A stretch of DNA of 64,000 nt from Gordionus sp. m RMFG-2023 (GCF_954871325.1 NC_088776.1:39636569-39700568); one strand, 5' to 3'; shown: positions 13,197 to 25,234, numbered from the stretch's first letter. Made by a program: numbers and translations. The notes: generated from the sequence alone by a model not told the origin.

Positions 13197-14907
13197 TATA
13201 TGTAATATTTATATATGTAATATTTATATATGTAATATTTATATATGTAATATTTATACATGTAATATTTATACATGTAATATTTATACATGTAATATTT
13301 ATACATGTAATATTTATACATGTAATATTTATACATGTAATATTTATACATGTAATATTTATATATGTAATATTTATATATGTAATATTTATATATGTAA
13401 TATTTATATATGTAATATTTATATATGTAATATTTATATATGTAATATTTATATATGTAATATTTATATATGTAATATTTATATATGTAATATTTATATA
13501 TGTAATATTTATATATGTAATATTTATATATGTAATATTTATATATGTAATATTTATATATGTAATATTTATATATGTAATATTTATATATGTAATATTT
13601 ATATATGTATATATATGTAATATTTATATATGTAATATTTATATATGTAATATTTATATATGTAATATTTATATATGTAATATTTATATATGTAATATTT
13701 ATATATGTAATATTTATATATGTAATATTTATATATGTAATATTTATATATGTAATATTTATATATGTAATATTTATATATGTAATATTTATATATGTAA
13801 TATTTATATATGTAATATTTATATATGTAATATTTATATATGTAATATTTATATATGTAATATTTATATATGTAATATTTATATATGTAATATTTATATA
13901 TGTAATATTTATATATGTAATATTTATATATGTAATATTTATATATGTAATATTTATATATGTAATATTTATATATGTAATATTTATATATGTAATATTT
14001 ATATATGTAATATTTATATATGTAATATTTATATATGTAATATTTATATATGTAATATTTATATATGTAATATTTATATATGTAATATTTATATATGTAA
14101 TATTTATATATGTAATATTTATATATGTAATATTTATATATGTAATATTTATATATGTAATATTTATATATGTAATATTTATATGTGTAATATTTATATA
14201 TGTAATATTTATATATGTAATATTTATATATGTAATATTTATATATGTAATATTTATATATGTAATATTTATATATGTAATATTTATATATGTAATATTT
14301 ATATATGTAATATTTATATATGTAATATTTATATATGTAATATTTATATATGTAATATTTATATATGTAATATTTATATATGTAATATTTATATATGTAA
14401 CATTTATATATGTAATATTTATATATGTAATATTTATATATGTAATATTTATATATGTAATATTTATATATGTAATATTTATATATGTAATATTTATATA
14501 TGTAATATTTATATATGTAATATTTATATATGTAATATTTATATATGTAATATTTATATATGTAATATTTATATATGTAATATTTATATATGTAATATTT
14601 ATATATGTAATATTTATATATGTAATATTTATATATGTAATATTTATATATGTAATATTTATATATGTAATATTTATATATGTAATATTTATATATGTAA
14701 TATTTATATATGTAATATTTATATATGTAATATTTATATATGTAATATTTATATATGTAATATTTATATATGTAATATTTATATATGTAATATTTATATA
14801 TGTAATATTTATATATGTAATATTTATATATGTAATATTTATATATGTAATATTTATATATGTAATATTTATATATGTAATATTTATATATGTAATATTT
14901 ATATATT
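13197..14907. repeat. 15-bp AT-only minisatellite, ~114 copies
   Basis: The unit TGTAATATTTATATA repeats almost perfectly over 1.7 kb. A block at about 13256-13360 uses the variant ending TATACA. One irregular junction (TATGTATATATATG) lies near 13605. Single substitutions are seen near 14185 and 14401. Because the unit length is a multiple of three, long meaningless open frames run through it on both strands. The homogeneity points to recent slippage or unequal exchange. Confidence 0.97.
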
Positions 14908-15161
14908 TTTAATAAATTAGGTTTAATTTATATATTATTGATATAAATTAAGATTTATAAACTTAAGAATATTAATAACTATTTTTATGAGTTTAAATTT
15001 AGAAATATTTATAATCATTTTATATATTAGCATTTTACACCCTTCTTCCCATAATTTTCAAATTCTGATGTCATTAAACCATTTATTTTGCATTATAATG
15101 ATGATTCAATTGAAGGATAATTTTTCAAGCTTTAAACTTTATCAGGTATGATGCCCACTGG
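14908..15161. other. AT-rich noncoding spacer
   Basis: Short spacer between the minisatellite and the left end of hAT-2. Nothing recognisable. The last 8 bases, CCCACTGG, would be the left target duplication of hAT-2. Confidence 0.5.
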
Positions 15162-15234
15162 CAGCGTCTACATGGCAGAAAATTTGATGGAGGCAACCCC
15201 CATCCCAAATCTACCCTACCCCCTAAAAAAATTT

Positions 15235-15251
15235 CGCGGCCTTCGGCCGCG
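15235..15251. repeat. Subterminal GC hairpin of hAT-2
   Basis: The perfect stem CGCGGC/GCCGCG with a CTTCG loop lies 73 bp inside the left end of hAT-2 and beyond the 3' end of its transposase gene. Position and loop match the hairpins of hAT-1, hAT-4 and the 50158 element, although the stem sequence differs. Confidence 0.8.
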
Positions 15252-15504
15252 ATATTTGCCTTAATCAAGAAAATCTTATATTAAGTCACTATTTATACCC
15301 TTACAAACATTCAGACCTGCTTTGGAAAAAAAAATTTACAAACTGATAACTATTGTTACTATCCGTTTTCAATTAACTTATATTTAAGTAGGTAGTGCAA
15401 TCTTTTCATAATTTGATTGATAATCAATTTATTTTCATAAAAATTAATATAATAGTATTAAATGAGATAACATATTTACATTACTATAAAAAAATATCAA
15501 AAAT

Positions 15505-16060
15505 TTAGTAAAAAAATATAAGATGAGTAATTTTAAAGAGGTATAGCTTGATTCTATAATTACTAATACCTTTATATTAAGTAAAAAAAACAAAATGAGT
15601 AATTTTAAAGAGGTATAGCTTGATTCTATAAATACTAATGCCTTTATATTAATTAAAAACATTCATATAGATATAACTATTATATAAAAAAAATTTTTAT
15701 GTAAATATAACTTTTATATAAAATATTAGAATAAAGAATATAGTATATTTTGCACAAGAATTATAAAAACATTTATGTAAATATAACTATTATATAAAAT
15801 ATAAAATGAATAGAGTATATTTTGCACTGGAAATATAAATTTTTTTATGTAAATATAACTTTTCTATAAAATATGAGAAAAAAATGAATATAGTTGCACT
15901 GGAATTATAAAAACATCTATGTAAATATAAGTTTTATATAAAATATTAAAATAAAATGAATATAATATATTTTGCACTGGAATTATAAAAACATTTATGT
16001 AAATATAACTATTATAAAATATTTAAATAAAATGAATATAGTATTATATTATGCACCGGA
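15505..16060. repeat. Tandem repeats downstream of the hAT-2 transposase
   Basis: Two copies of a ~75-bp unit (GAGTAATTTTAAAGAGGTAT... CTTTATATTAA) at about 15520-15660 are followed by roughly five looser copies of a ~75-80 bp unit containing TATATTTTGCACTGGAATTA and ATGTAAATATAACT. They are noncoding and inside the element. Subterminal repeats are common in hAT elements as transposase-binding or spacer DNA, but no such role can be shown here. Confidence 0.75.
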
Positions 16061-16140
16061 CTAGAATGATATAAAAAACTATTAAATTAAATTTACATTA
16101 TTAAAAAGGCGTATATAATTAGCTGTGAAAAAGATATAAC

Positions 16141-19100
16141 TTATTTTATTAATAATTTAGTTAATCTTTTAGACGTAGATGCAAATCGCGTTATAATGTC
16201 GTCTATTTTAAATCTTTCAAAAACATCAATTTCGCTGGATATTAGAAGTAAATTTTCTAAAAAGGGGTCAGAAATTTTATTCCGCATTCTAGTTTTATTT
16301 ATTTTGACTTTGCTCATCACTCTTTCGGCTGAACAAGAAGTAGTTGGTAGAGTCAATAAATATTTATATAATAAATATAAATTAGAATAAGAATTTAATT
16401 TATTTAAAAGACGATATGGTAGTATAAATGAATATTTTATCCATTTTTTTGTATTAATTATGTTATCGTTATTGATATCTTCCTCGGTTTCATCGTTTAC
16501 AATACCTTTAATTATATATAATTTTAAATAAAATATCAATAAATTACTTTCATCAATATATAACCCATCATTCTTTTTTATTTTCAAAAGATCCTTGCAA
16601 TAAATGATTGCTTGTGAATCCAAATATAAAGATCGAAAATCATTATATTCACGAGCAATATCTTGAGCATTTAATTGGTAAGTATGACAAATTTGAGATA
16701 TTTGCCACCCTTCTATTCTATCATTGGCTATAATTCCAGCTGGTGTAAAAAGAGATATTTGAGATAAAAAATTTAAACAATCATAATTAAATCTTTCATT
16801 TAAATCATTAATGATTGTATCAAGCACAGGGAAAAATATTTCCCTTTTATATCTATAATGCTAAATAATAATTTTAAATCTTTTTTTATTCAACTTGTTT
16901 TTTTTTTGTTTGACATAATTATTGAATGCTGTTTGATCAAATTTGAATATTGATTTTATATTATGCAATTCCGTTGTAACATTATTCTTTTTCAAATAAC
17001 TGTTAGATAAGGAATGCAATTTTAAAAAAATATTATCCCCATTAGCTACATTTTAAAATTATTTATAGAAATCGTAACTAATTTTAACCTCTTAGTCTTT
17101 GTAATTTATTTTTTGTGTGTTGTATTAATTTAGTTACCATAGCCAAATCATTACCAACTGCCTGCATTTCAATACAAGCCTCATGTGTGCATTTCAATAT
17201 TTCTTTCAAAATAAATAGACTTAATATGAAATCTTCATCCTTAATTCTTGTTAATAATCCATCGGCAATAGAAGAGGTGCTTGGGTCATTAGAATCTTTT
17301 AATTCATTTAATGATGCTATAATATGTTCATAAACATCTAAAAAAATTTCTACAGCTTTATAAGATGATGACCAATTTCTAAAAAAAGATAAGTTACATT
17401 AAAAATATTATATTTACCTTGTTGTATTTTTTATTCTTTTAAGAGATTTTTTAGACTTTGTCATTTGATATTTAACAAACACTCCTTGACGTCTTACCCC
17501 ATTCATGAAATTATATAACTCATCCAATATTCCCATTACCTTTTTCATTTCTATTTTGCATCCACAAACATGAGCAACTACTAAATTGAGCCTATGTGCA
17601 TGGCACCAAATATATATGGCTTTTGGAGCCTCTTTCAATATTAAAGCCTGCATTCCTTTGTATACTCCTCTCATATTCCCTGCACCATCCATACTTTGCC
17701 CAACCATATAATCAAGAGGAAGACCAAGATCTTTGAACTTAGAAAAAACATGTTTCTTTATATTTTCCCCGGTGGTTTCTGATGTTGTAAAAACATGGAT
17801 GATCCTTTCTACAGGATGTGGATGCGGATCATCTTCTATATATCTTACAAGTAAAGCAATGCATTCTTTTTTAGACACATCATATGTTCCATCTAATATG
17901 ATGCTATAGGCACAATTCTCTTTAATTTTTTGAATAATACATTTTATTATTTTTATCTTAATGACTTCAATAATTTTTTTCACATGGCCATATGACAATA
18001 AATTTATATAAGGTCTTGAAATTTTATCTGATTTTTTTCTCCTCAATTTTTCGTTGTTATCAATGTATGCCCGTAAAGTTGGAACCGTTTTTGCCATTAA
18101 TTTTATGAGGCACATAAAATTACCTTCATTCGAATTAGTGCCCCAAAAGGCTATGTTACATTTTATAAGGTATATAATGGCATCAATAATATTATGAACT
18201 ATATTACGATTTTCCATTATTATATCAAGCCTATTTGATAGAAAATGATCTTGAATACGCTTATTTGCAAGCCAAGTCATGTTGGTGTATTCACAATCCT
18301 TATGAATAGAAGATGACTCATGTCTCTCTAAGTCACGCTTAAAATTTTTCCAATTATTTACTCCAAGTTGAGTCCAAAAAGTATTGGATTTAGGGCCACC
18401 AAACATAAGACAATAAAGACAAAAGACTTTGTCTAAAGTGGTGCTATAGGATAACCAATTTCTTGGTTTGAGGGAACCATCAATATTAACCTTTTTATAA
18501 TAGGATATATTCATGCTCCTATTTAAAAGTAGAAATAATGGATGCGTAAAAATTAATAAAAATTAAATTTTTTAAAAACCTTTTGTGAGTAACAGGATAT
18601 TGAAATATATTTGAACATGGCTGACATGGGCCTATGGAAATTATGAAATTAATCAAGATATTTGTCATTCTAAAGAATATGAAATGAAAAGGGTCATTAG
18701 GCTCCTTTTTTTTATATAATTGAATAATATTTGGGCCTTTAATGTTTGAAATATTTTGGCTTGCATTGGGATTGATAATTGGATGAAAAAAAGATATAAT
18801 TGGGGAATTTTCAATAACTTTGTGTGTTTGCTAATTATTATTAAAGAGTGTATAGTTTTATTTAAATTAAATACCTCATCATTCAAAATCAGCAGATCAC
18901 TGGAACTGGGCATTGTATGAGAAGATAATATAATTTGGGAATCTTCAGTAAAAGATTTGTGCTAATTATTAAATAAAGAATAATTAAAATTTGTTTATTC
19001 ATGAAAATATCTGAATATCCTCATTTATTCCCTTCAAAATTATAAAAGAAATCTTATTTAAATTAAGTACCTCATTATTCAAAATCAGCAGATCCATGGA

Positions 19101-20588
19101 ACTGGGCATTGTATGAGAAGATAATATAATTTGGGAATCTTCAATAAAAGATTCATGCTAATTATTAAATAAAGAGTGGTTAAAATTTGTTTACTTATGA
19201 AAATCTTAATTTTAATAAAAATTTTATTCTTAATTAAGATATAGAAAAGTGGAAAATATTTCATAATTTATTCACTTCAGAATTATCAAACAAATCTTAT
19301 TTAAATTAAGTACCTCATCATTCAAAATCACCAGATCACTGGAACTGGGCATTGTATGAGATAATATAATTTGGGAATCTTCAGTAAAAGATTTGTGCTA
19401 CTTATTAAATAAAGAATAATTAAAATTTGTTTATTCATGAAAATATCTGAATATCCTCATTTATTCCCTTCAAAATTATAAAAGAAATCTTATTTAAATT
19501 AAGTACCTCATTATTCAAAATCAGCAGATCACTGGAACTGGGCATTGTATGAGAAGATAATATAATTTGGGAATCTTCAATAAAAGATTCATGCTAATTA
19601 TTAAATAAAGAGTGGTTAAAATTTGTTTACTTATGAAAATCTTAATTTTAATAAAAATTTTATTCTTAATTAAGATATAGAAAAGTGGAAAATATTTCAT
19701 AATTTATTCACTTCAGAATTATCAAACAAATCTTATTTAAATTAAGTACCTCATCATTCAAAATCACCAGATCACTGGAACTGGGCATTGTATGAGATAA
19801 TATAATTTGGGAATCTTCAGTAAAAGATTTGAGCTAATTATTAAATAAAGATTAATTAAAATTTGTTCATGAAAATATCTGAATATCCTCATTTATTCCC
19901 TTCAAAATTATAAAACAAATCTTATTTAAATTAAGTACCTCATTATTCAAAATCAGCAGATCACTGGAACTGGGCATTGTATGAGATAATATAATTTGGG
20001 AATCTTCAATAAAAGATTTGTGCTAATTATTAAATAAAGAGTAGTGAAAATTTTAGGCAAATGACTTATTTTATTCTTAATTATAATATATAAATTTTTT
20101 TTTAACAAAAGTTGAAATATTTAAATATTCTTATAATTTATTTCCTTCAAAATTGATAAAGGGCATAATAAAAATGTACCTATATATTAAAAATCTTATC
20201 TTTAATAAAAATTAAAAGTATTATGCTCAAATTATAGATGAAGAATTGGTTTCTACTAATTCACAAAATTTAAGGTTATTTTTACTTATATTTATTGTCA
20301 TGAATTAAAATAATATATATAAAAAATTACTTTTTGGAAGTAAGATGTTATTGATTTTTTTTGTAACTTGGTTTCAACCCCATTTGTGATATTGAATGGA
20401 ATATCTTTATTTAAGGATACCCAATTATTATCCTTTTTGATAGCTATCTTTGTAAATTTGATATCAGATAACTTGACATGAGGATGTTTATGTTTATAAT
20501 GGTTATTTATTTTGTCACTTCTTATTTTAGAAGTTTTACAATTAATATAGTCACATTTGACTTTATATATTGTTTTGTTACTTGGCAT
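16141..20588 (-). CDS. hAT-2 transposase, 12 exons, ~1087 aa, uninterrupted
   Basis: Exons on the minus strand are 20588-20331, 20022-19939, 19833-19750, 19593-19507, 19397-19314, 19157-19071, 18961-18875, 18830-18580, 18518-17418, 17378-17089, 17045-16915 and 16860-16141. All introns are GT..AG, most are short (about 40-155 bp; the first is ~308 bp), and every phase joins to give 3264 coding bases without a stop. Exon 1 has a C2H2-like finger (C12, C17, H30, H33/H35). Exons 2-7 are six copies of one 28-29 residue module. Exon 8 contains IGPCQPCSNIFQYPVTHKR. Exon 9 carries a TTF-like motif (FCLYCLMFGG), ILDGTYDVSKKE (first Asp), VGQSMDGAGNMRG (second Asp) and WCHAHRLNLVV. Exon 12 has the dimerisation region (LPTTSCSAERVMSKVKINKT). 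The family cuts and pastes DNA through a DDE nuclease. The exon structure is inferred from splice consensus and phase only. Confidence 0.85.
18875..20022 (-). repeat. Six tandem copies of a symmetric transposase exon
   Basis: Exon copies lie at 20022-19939 (84 bp), 19833-19750 (84), 19593-19507 (87), 19397-19314 (84), 19157-19071 (87) and 18961-18875 (87). Each starts after AATTAG or AAGTAG and ends at GAG before GTACTT or GTATTT. Each is phase 0 at both ends. The product reads H-K/E-SF-T/I-EDSQIILS(S)HTMPSS, then S/M-DL-L/V-ILN-D/N-E. The DNA repeats in pairs: copies 2+3 and 4+5 are offset by exactly 436 bp. The start of exon 8 (THKVIENSPIISFFHP) looks like a diverged seventh member. Introns are duplicated with the exons. 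Confidence 0.9.
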
Positions 20589-22469
20589 CTAGAATAAAAA
20601 TGAAATAAATATTTAGATAATATTTTTTTACTCACTGATGGCCATCAAGAATGATGGAGAATCATAATTTTATCCTTTATTTGACGGTGGATGGCTGAAT
20701 CTTAAAATTCTCCTATCTTATGAGGTGTGATTCAGAAATTAAATTTATATTTGTTTAAATGAGGGTGTAATTTTAAAATTTTCCAGTGGTTTTACAAAAT
20801 ATATTAAAGAAATATATATTTAGATATTTTAATATATGTGCACAATAAATTTTTATTCATTTGTATTATATTTTTAATCTAAAAAATATATTAAAATCTT
20901 TTAAAATAAATTCTTATTCATTTGTATTTGTAATTTATAATCAAAAAAATATATTCTAGACCCTTATTGTTTTTAAATTAAAATTCATAAATATACACTC
21001 TATTAACATATTTTATAAAAATAATGAAAAATTTACTGATTCAATCATCATCATATAAAGGAAATTTATTATGCACCCATCATTGAATAAAGAAGAAAAT
21101 TCTGATTACCAGTCATTCATAATGGACTATCAGCTATTAACTTATATTTTTGATAATGTTTTCTTAAAAGATTCCTATTATATTATATGTAAGCTTAATG
21201 CATGGTCACAAAAAATATAATATTTTTTGTTATTTATGCCAAAACAATCATGGATCAATATTTCCTCCATTATACACTTCACAATTGATTTCTTTATTTC
21301 TTAGTGTCCAACAATTTTTAGAAATGTATGATGCTTTGAAATCATAGTTTCTTTAAATTAACAATCCTAATAAATTTTGCAAATAATTGAAAACAGGCAT
21401 ATTTGTGATTTGCCCATTCATTTATCTTCAAATAAAGTCTGAGAAATGATATATTTTAATCATTGAAATTAGAGACCTTCACTGGCATTGATTTCTTCAT
21501 CCAGCCTAGGTCATAAGTAAAAATAATTTTCAGGCCCAGTTCATGTTTAATGGAAATCCAAACCCAAACCACATCATAGGTTTCAAAGATTATTCCCAAG
21601 CCATATCCAAAAATTTAATTTATTGTTAACAAAAATAAACAATATTTCAGTATATGGAATCACTTTGTCAATTCATTTAATTGAAATCTTTTCTTAAATC
21701 AATAATCAAATGAGAGGAATAGATTATCTGTTCATTCTCCCAAGATTTCTATAAATATTTAGAAAAAAGGCCAAATATATTATGGAAAATTTGATGTTAT
21801 ATAAAATTTATCTAATAATGAAATAAAAAATTTATCAATTCTTTTAACAAATTTTTTATCACACAATGGTTTTCACCTCTCACTTATAATTTTGTATATA
21901 ATTTACACTTACCTCAAAGAATCATTTATCATAAATAGAAATCAATTATGGGTCCAACCTGATTGCCTCACAAAAATGTGGTAATATTTACCCCATTGAA
22001 AATGATTATTTAAAAAATTATTAGCAAAAATAATTGCCATGGTTCAAAACCCAGATAACTTATTAAGTATACATATTAAGATTAAATAAAAATAGCTTCA
22101 TTCTTTATTATATTTATTTATCTATCATCAAATTAAGGAAAATGCAATTATATGCTTAAAAAATTACCTTTTTAAAATCCAAAAATGTTTCTTTATATTG
22201 TTAATTGAGTAGGATTATCTTATCATAAAAGGGATTCTTTATTCAAAAGGTCCTTATTATAAAAAAATATATATTGATAATTTAAAATTGATACTGTGAA
22301 AATCTAAATCCCATTATGTAAATGAATTTTCTAAAAATTTAAAAAAATAAATATAGTGTATAATATTTATAAATTGACAGATATCTTTTCTTTAATTGAC
22401 ATTTTTCAGAAAATCAACGATAATCATATCGATTATTGGATTTAAAAATATCATAATACAAGTCAAAAA
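20589..22469. other. Noncoding 5' region of hAT-2
   Basis: AT-rich DNA between the transposase start and the right end of the element. It should hold the promoter, but I see no TATA box or initiator I would defend among so many A/T runs, and no other gene. Confidence 0.5.
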
Positions 22470-22566
22470 TTACCCTCCAAAAATCAATACCTACCCCCCA
22501 AAAACAAATGCCTACCCCCCAAAAATCAATATCTACCCCCCAAAATTAATACCTACCCCCCAAAAT
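22470..22566. repeat. Subterminal C-rich short tandem repeat of hAT-2
   Basis: About five copies of a ~20-24 bp unit (CTACCCCCCAAAAATCAATA and variants) lie 55-150 bp inside the right end of hAT-2. A looser match (CTACCCTACCCCCTAAAAAA) occurs 50-70 bp inside the left end. This is the usual place for transposase-binding repeats in hAT elements; that role is inferred. Confidence 0.8.
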
Positions 22567-22620
22567 GCCAATATTTTTTGGAGGCATTTGTCTCCTACCC
22601 CCCCGGCCATGTAGACACTG

Positions 22621-22630
22621 NNNNNNNNNN
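22621..22630. other. Assembly gap (10 N)
   Basis: Ten N bases directly after the right terminal base of hAT-2. The gap hides the target duplication and means that what lies on each side may not be truly adjacent. Confidence 1.
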
Positions 22631-24080
22631 AAATATAATATGCTCAAACATATTTATTAATTATTTTATTAAAGTGCATAATATGATTTTGGAAGTAATT
22701 ATATGTCTTACTAACTCGTAAAATTAAATAAAATAATTTTGTGACAAATAATAATTGTGGAAAATCAACTATGATTTTTCAAAAAAATATAAGGAAAACA
22801 AATAAAATTTTTATCTTTTTTTTAAATTTATTTTGATTGAAGAAATTTAAAGCATTTATGGATAGGGTTAGGGTTAAAGTTAGGGTTAGGGTTAGAGTTA
22901 GGGTTAGGGTTGGGGTTATGGTTAGGGTTAGGATTAGGGTTTGGGTTAGGGTTAAGGTTAGGAATAGGGTTAGGGTTGGGGTTAGGGTTAGGGTTAGGGT
23001 TAAGGTTAACGTTAGGATTAGGGTTAGGGTTAGTGTTAGCGTTAACTTAAATTAGATATTTTTGTTAGTGCTATTTCATATATTATATCTATCCTTAATT
23101 ACTCTAATTAACAGTACTTCAAGTAATTTTTACTCTATTCCCAACATATGAATTTTTTAAGTAATATTTATTATTTTCTCCGATTTTAGAAAATATAATA
23201 TGCTCAAACATATTTATTAATTATTTTATCTAAGTGCATAATATGATTTTGGTTTGGGTTACGGTTAGTGTTAGGGTTAGGGTTAGGATTAGGGTTAGGG
23301 TTTGGGTTTGGGTTAGGGTTAGGATTAGGGTTATGGTTAGGGTTAGAGTTAGGGTTAGGGTTAAGGTTAAGGTTAGGATTAGAGTTAGGGTTAGCGTTAA
23401 CTTACCTTAGATATCTCTGTTAGTGCTATTTCATATATTATATCTATCCTTAATTACTTTATTTAACAGTACATCAAGTAATTTTTACTATATTCCCAAC
23501 ATATTAATTTTTTAAGTAATATTTATTATTTTCTCCTATTTTAGAAAATATAATATGCTCAGACATATTTATTAATTATTGTATCTAGGTGCATAATATG
23601 ATTTTTGTAGTAATTATGTGTCTTACTAACTCGTAAAATTAAATAAAATAATTTTGTGAAAATCAAATAATAATTGTACAAAATCTTCTATGATTTTTCA
23701 AAAAAATATAAGAAAAACAGATAAAAATTTTAGCTTTTTTTAAAATTTATTTTGATTGAAGAAATTTAAAGTATTTAGCGTTAGGTTTAGGGTTAGGATG
23801 AGGGTTATGGTTAGGGTTAGCATTAGCCATAGCGTTAACTTACAATAGATATCTGTTAGTGCTATTTCATATATTATATCTATCCTTAATTAATCTAATT
23901 AACAGTACTTCAAATAATTTTTACTATATTACAAACATATAATTTTTATAAGTAATATTTATTATTTTCACCGATTTTAGAAAATATAATATGCTCAGAC
24001 ATATTTATTAATTATTTTATCTAGGTTCATGATATGATTTAGGTAGTTATTATCTATGTCTTACTAACGTAAAATTAAAT
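22631..24080. repeat. Tandem AT-rich units carrying degenerate TTAGGG runs
   Basis: A unit opening AAATATAATATGCTCARACA recurs at 22631, about 23190, 23545 and 23980. Each copy shares TATTTATTAATTATTKTAT, TTAACAGTACWTCAA and TAGTGCTATTTCATATATTA. Degenerate GGGTTA stretches lie in the copies at 22863-23042, 23250-23395 and 23785-23845, with variants GGTTTG, GGATTA, GGTTAA and GGTTAT. TTAGGG is the ancestral animal telomere repeat. The mix of telomere-like runs and AT-rich spacer resembles subtelomeric satellite or an old interstitial telomeric block. No gene; the apparent open frame here is a reading of the repeat. Confidence 0.85.
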
Positions 24081-25002
24081 ACGCTGCGCTGAATTGTCGC
24101 GGCGCCGAATTAATGTGATAACAAGATAAATATGTTAACTTTTTAAATGTGTTAAGTTTTTTTTCGTCCATCATTTTATATGTTACTTTCGATATTTGTG
24201 ATTTCTTTTAGTTTGTTAGTTTTGGACATTTTTCTGAATCTTAAAAATGTTTTTGTTTGTAATAATTTTTATGTCCACCACAAACCATTTGAAATCTTGG
24301 AGTATAATTATTACTAAAAGATCTACCAAATATGTTTTAGTTTTGAAATCGATTATATCGGATAACTAATACAACTCGTATTTTCAAAACCGCTCATATT
24401 CCATTTTGAGTTAAATTAATTTCAATTTATTATTGCGCCTTTTACTTTGCTTACAAAAGGGACCCAATTTTATATTCAACGTTTAATTTATTATTTGTAA
24501 TTCTAATATTCATTTTATAAATACAATAAAAGTCTATCAAAATTGTTGTATTAAATTTTCTGGCTAAAAAAGTCTTGATTATTATTAAATATAAGGTAAA
24601 TTGATGCTCCCTCGATCTCAAACGGACCTGGAGGGAATGTCTCCTACTACTGTTATTCTACCTGTAAACGAAGTCCCGCAATGTCGGTTTACCACAACCA
24701 TTTATGTATAATATGTTATAGTAAATTTAATGGCGATCATTCGTTAAACTTCATTTGAAGCTTCGTTGAATTTAAAACAAATGGTGACACGTCTTTGGAT
24801 TTCGATATTAGATTTTTTCAAATGAATGAAACTCTGATTTTAGAAAAAAATATTTTCTTAAGATTTTAATATAAATTATCTCCGTAGTGACGCTACTTTG
24901 ATAAAAAATGAAGTAAAGACTAAGTTCTGCTATCTTTAGTTGAACATATAAAATGGATATATTCAAAAAAATTAAAAGTATTAAAATCCTTTCATCTCTT
25001 AT
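24081..25002. other. Noncoding DNA
   Basis: There is a short GC-rich junction at 24080-24110 (CGCTGCGCTGAATTGTCGCGG) and a slightly less AT-rich patch at 24605-24700. No gene or repeat family is recognised. Confidence 0.5.
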
Positions 25003-25010
25003 ATTCATTT

Positions 25011-25226
25011 TAGTGTTGTTCAACGGCTTGATTTAAGCCTATTTTTAAAAACGGATAACTCGATATTTTATTCGGCAATATTACACAAGAGAAGACTTTG
25101 CTCAAAGACGTCACAAAGGTTTGGACATTTATTTGAGAAATCTCGTAGCTTAAGCAATATTTTCCTATCTAAAATATTGAATTGGCAGGTTTTAAAAATC
25201 AAAATCGAGCTGTTTTAACAACACTA
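25011..25226. mobile_element. hAT MITE (hAT-3 type ends)
   Basis: This 216-bp element begins TAGTGTTGTTCAACGGCT and ends AGCTGTTTTAACAACACTA. It is flanked by the perfect 8-bp duplication ATTCATTT at 25003-25010 and 25227-25234. The terminal TAGTGTTGTT is identical to that of hAT-3 (30386-36978), whose transposase could act on it. It has no coding capacity. Confidence 0.92.
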
Positions 25227-25234
25227 ATTCATTT

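Larger units (their letters stand above)
15162..22620 (-). mobile_element. hAT-2 element, apparently coding-intact
   Basis: The left end is CAGCGTCTACATGGC and the inverse of the right end is CAGTGTCTACATGGC, so 14 of 15 terminal bases are mirrored. Length is 7459 bp. The right end abuts a 10-N gap, so the 8-bp target duplication (expected CCCACTGG) cannot be checked. The element holds a 12-exon minus-strand transposase gene with no stop, a GC hairpin 73 bp inside the left end, tandem repeats at about 15505-16060, and a C-rich subterminal repeat at 22470-22566. hAT assignment rests on the transposase. Confidence 0.88.

Noticed and set aside
13160-14920. Long open frames of up to 435 codons reading IFIYV or ICNIY repeats
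   Set aside because: They are only the 15-bp minisatellite read in frame; the unit is a multiple of three and has no stop in those frames.
16860-16914. In-frame TAG near the start of the last hAT-2 exon as an inactivating stop
   Set aside because: A 54-bp phase-0 GT..AG intron (GTCAAAC...ATTTAG) removes it and gives the expected hAT junction; other introns in the gene are of similar size.
22837-23055. Open frame reading VRVRVRV
   Set aside because: It is a translation of degenerate telomere-like hexamers, with no start context or conserved feature.
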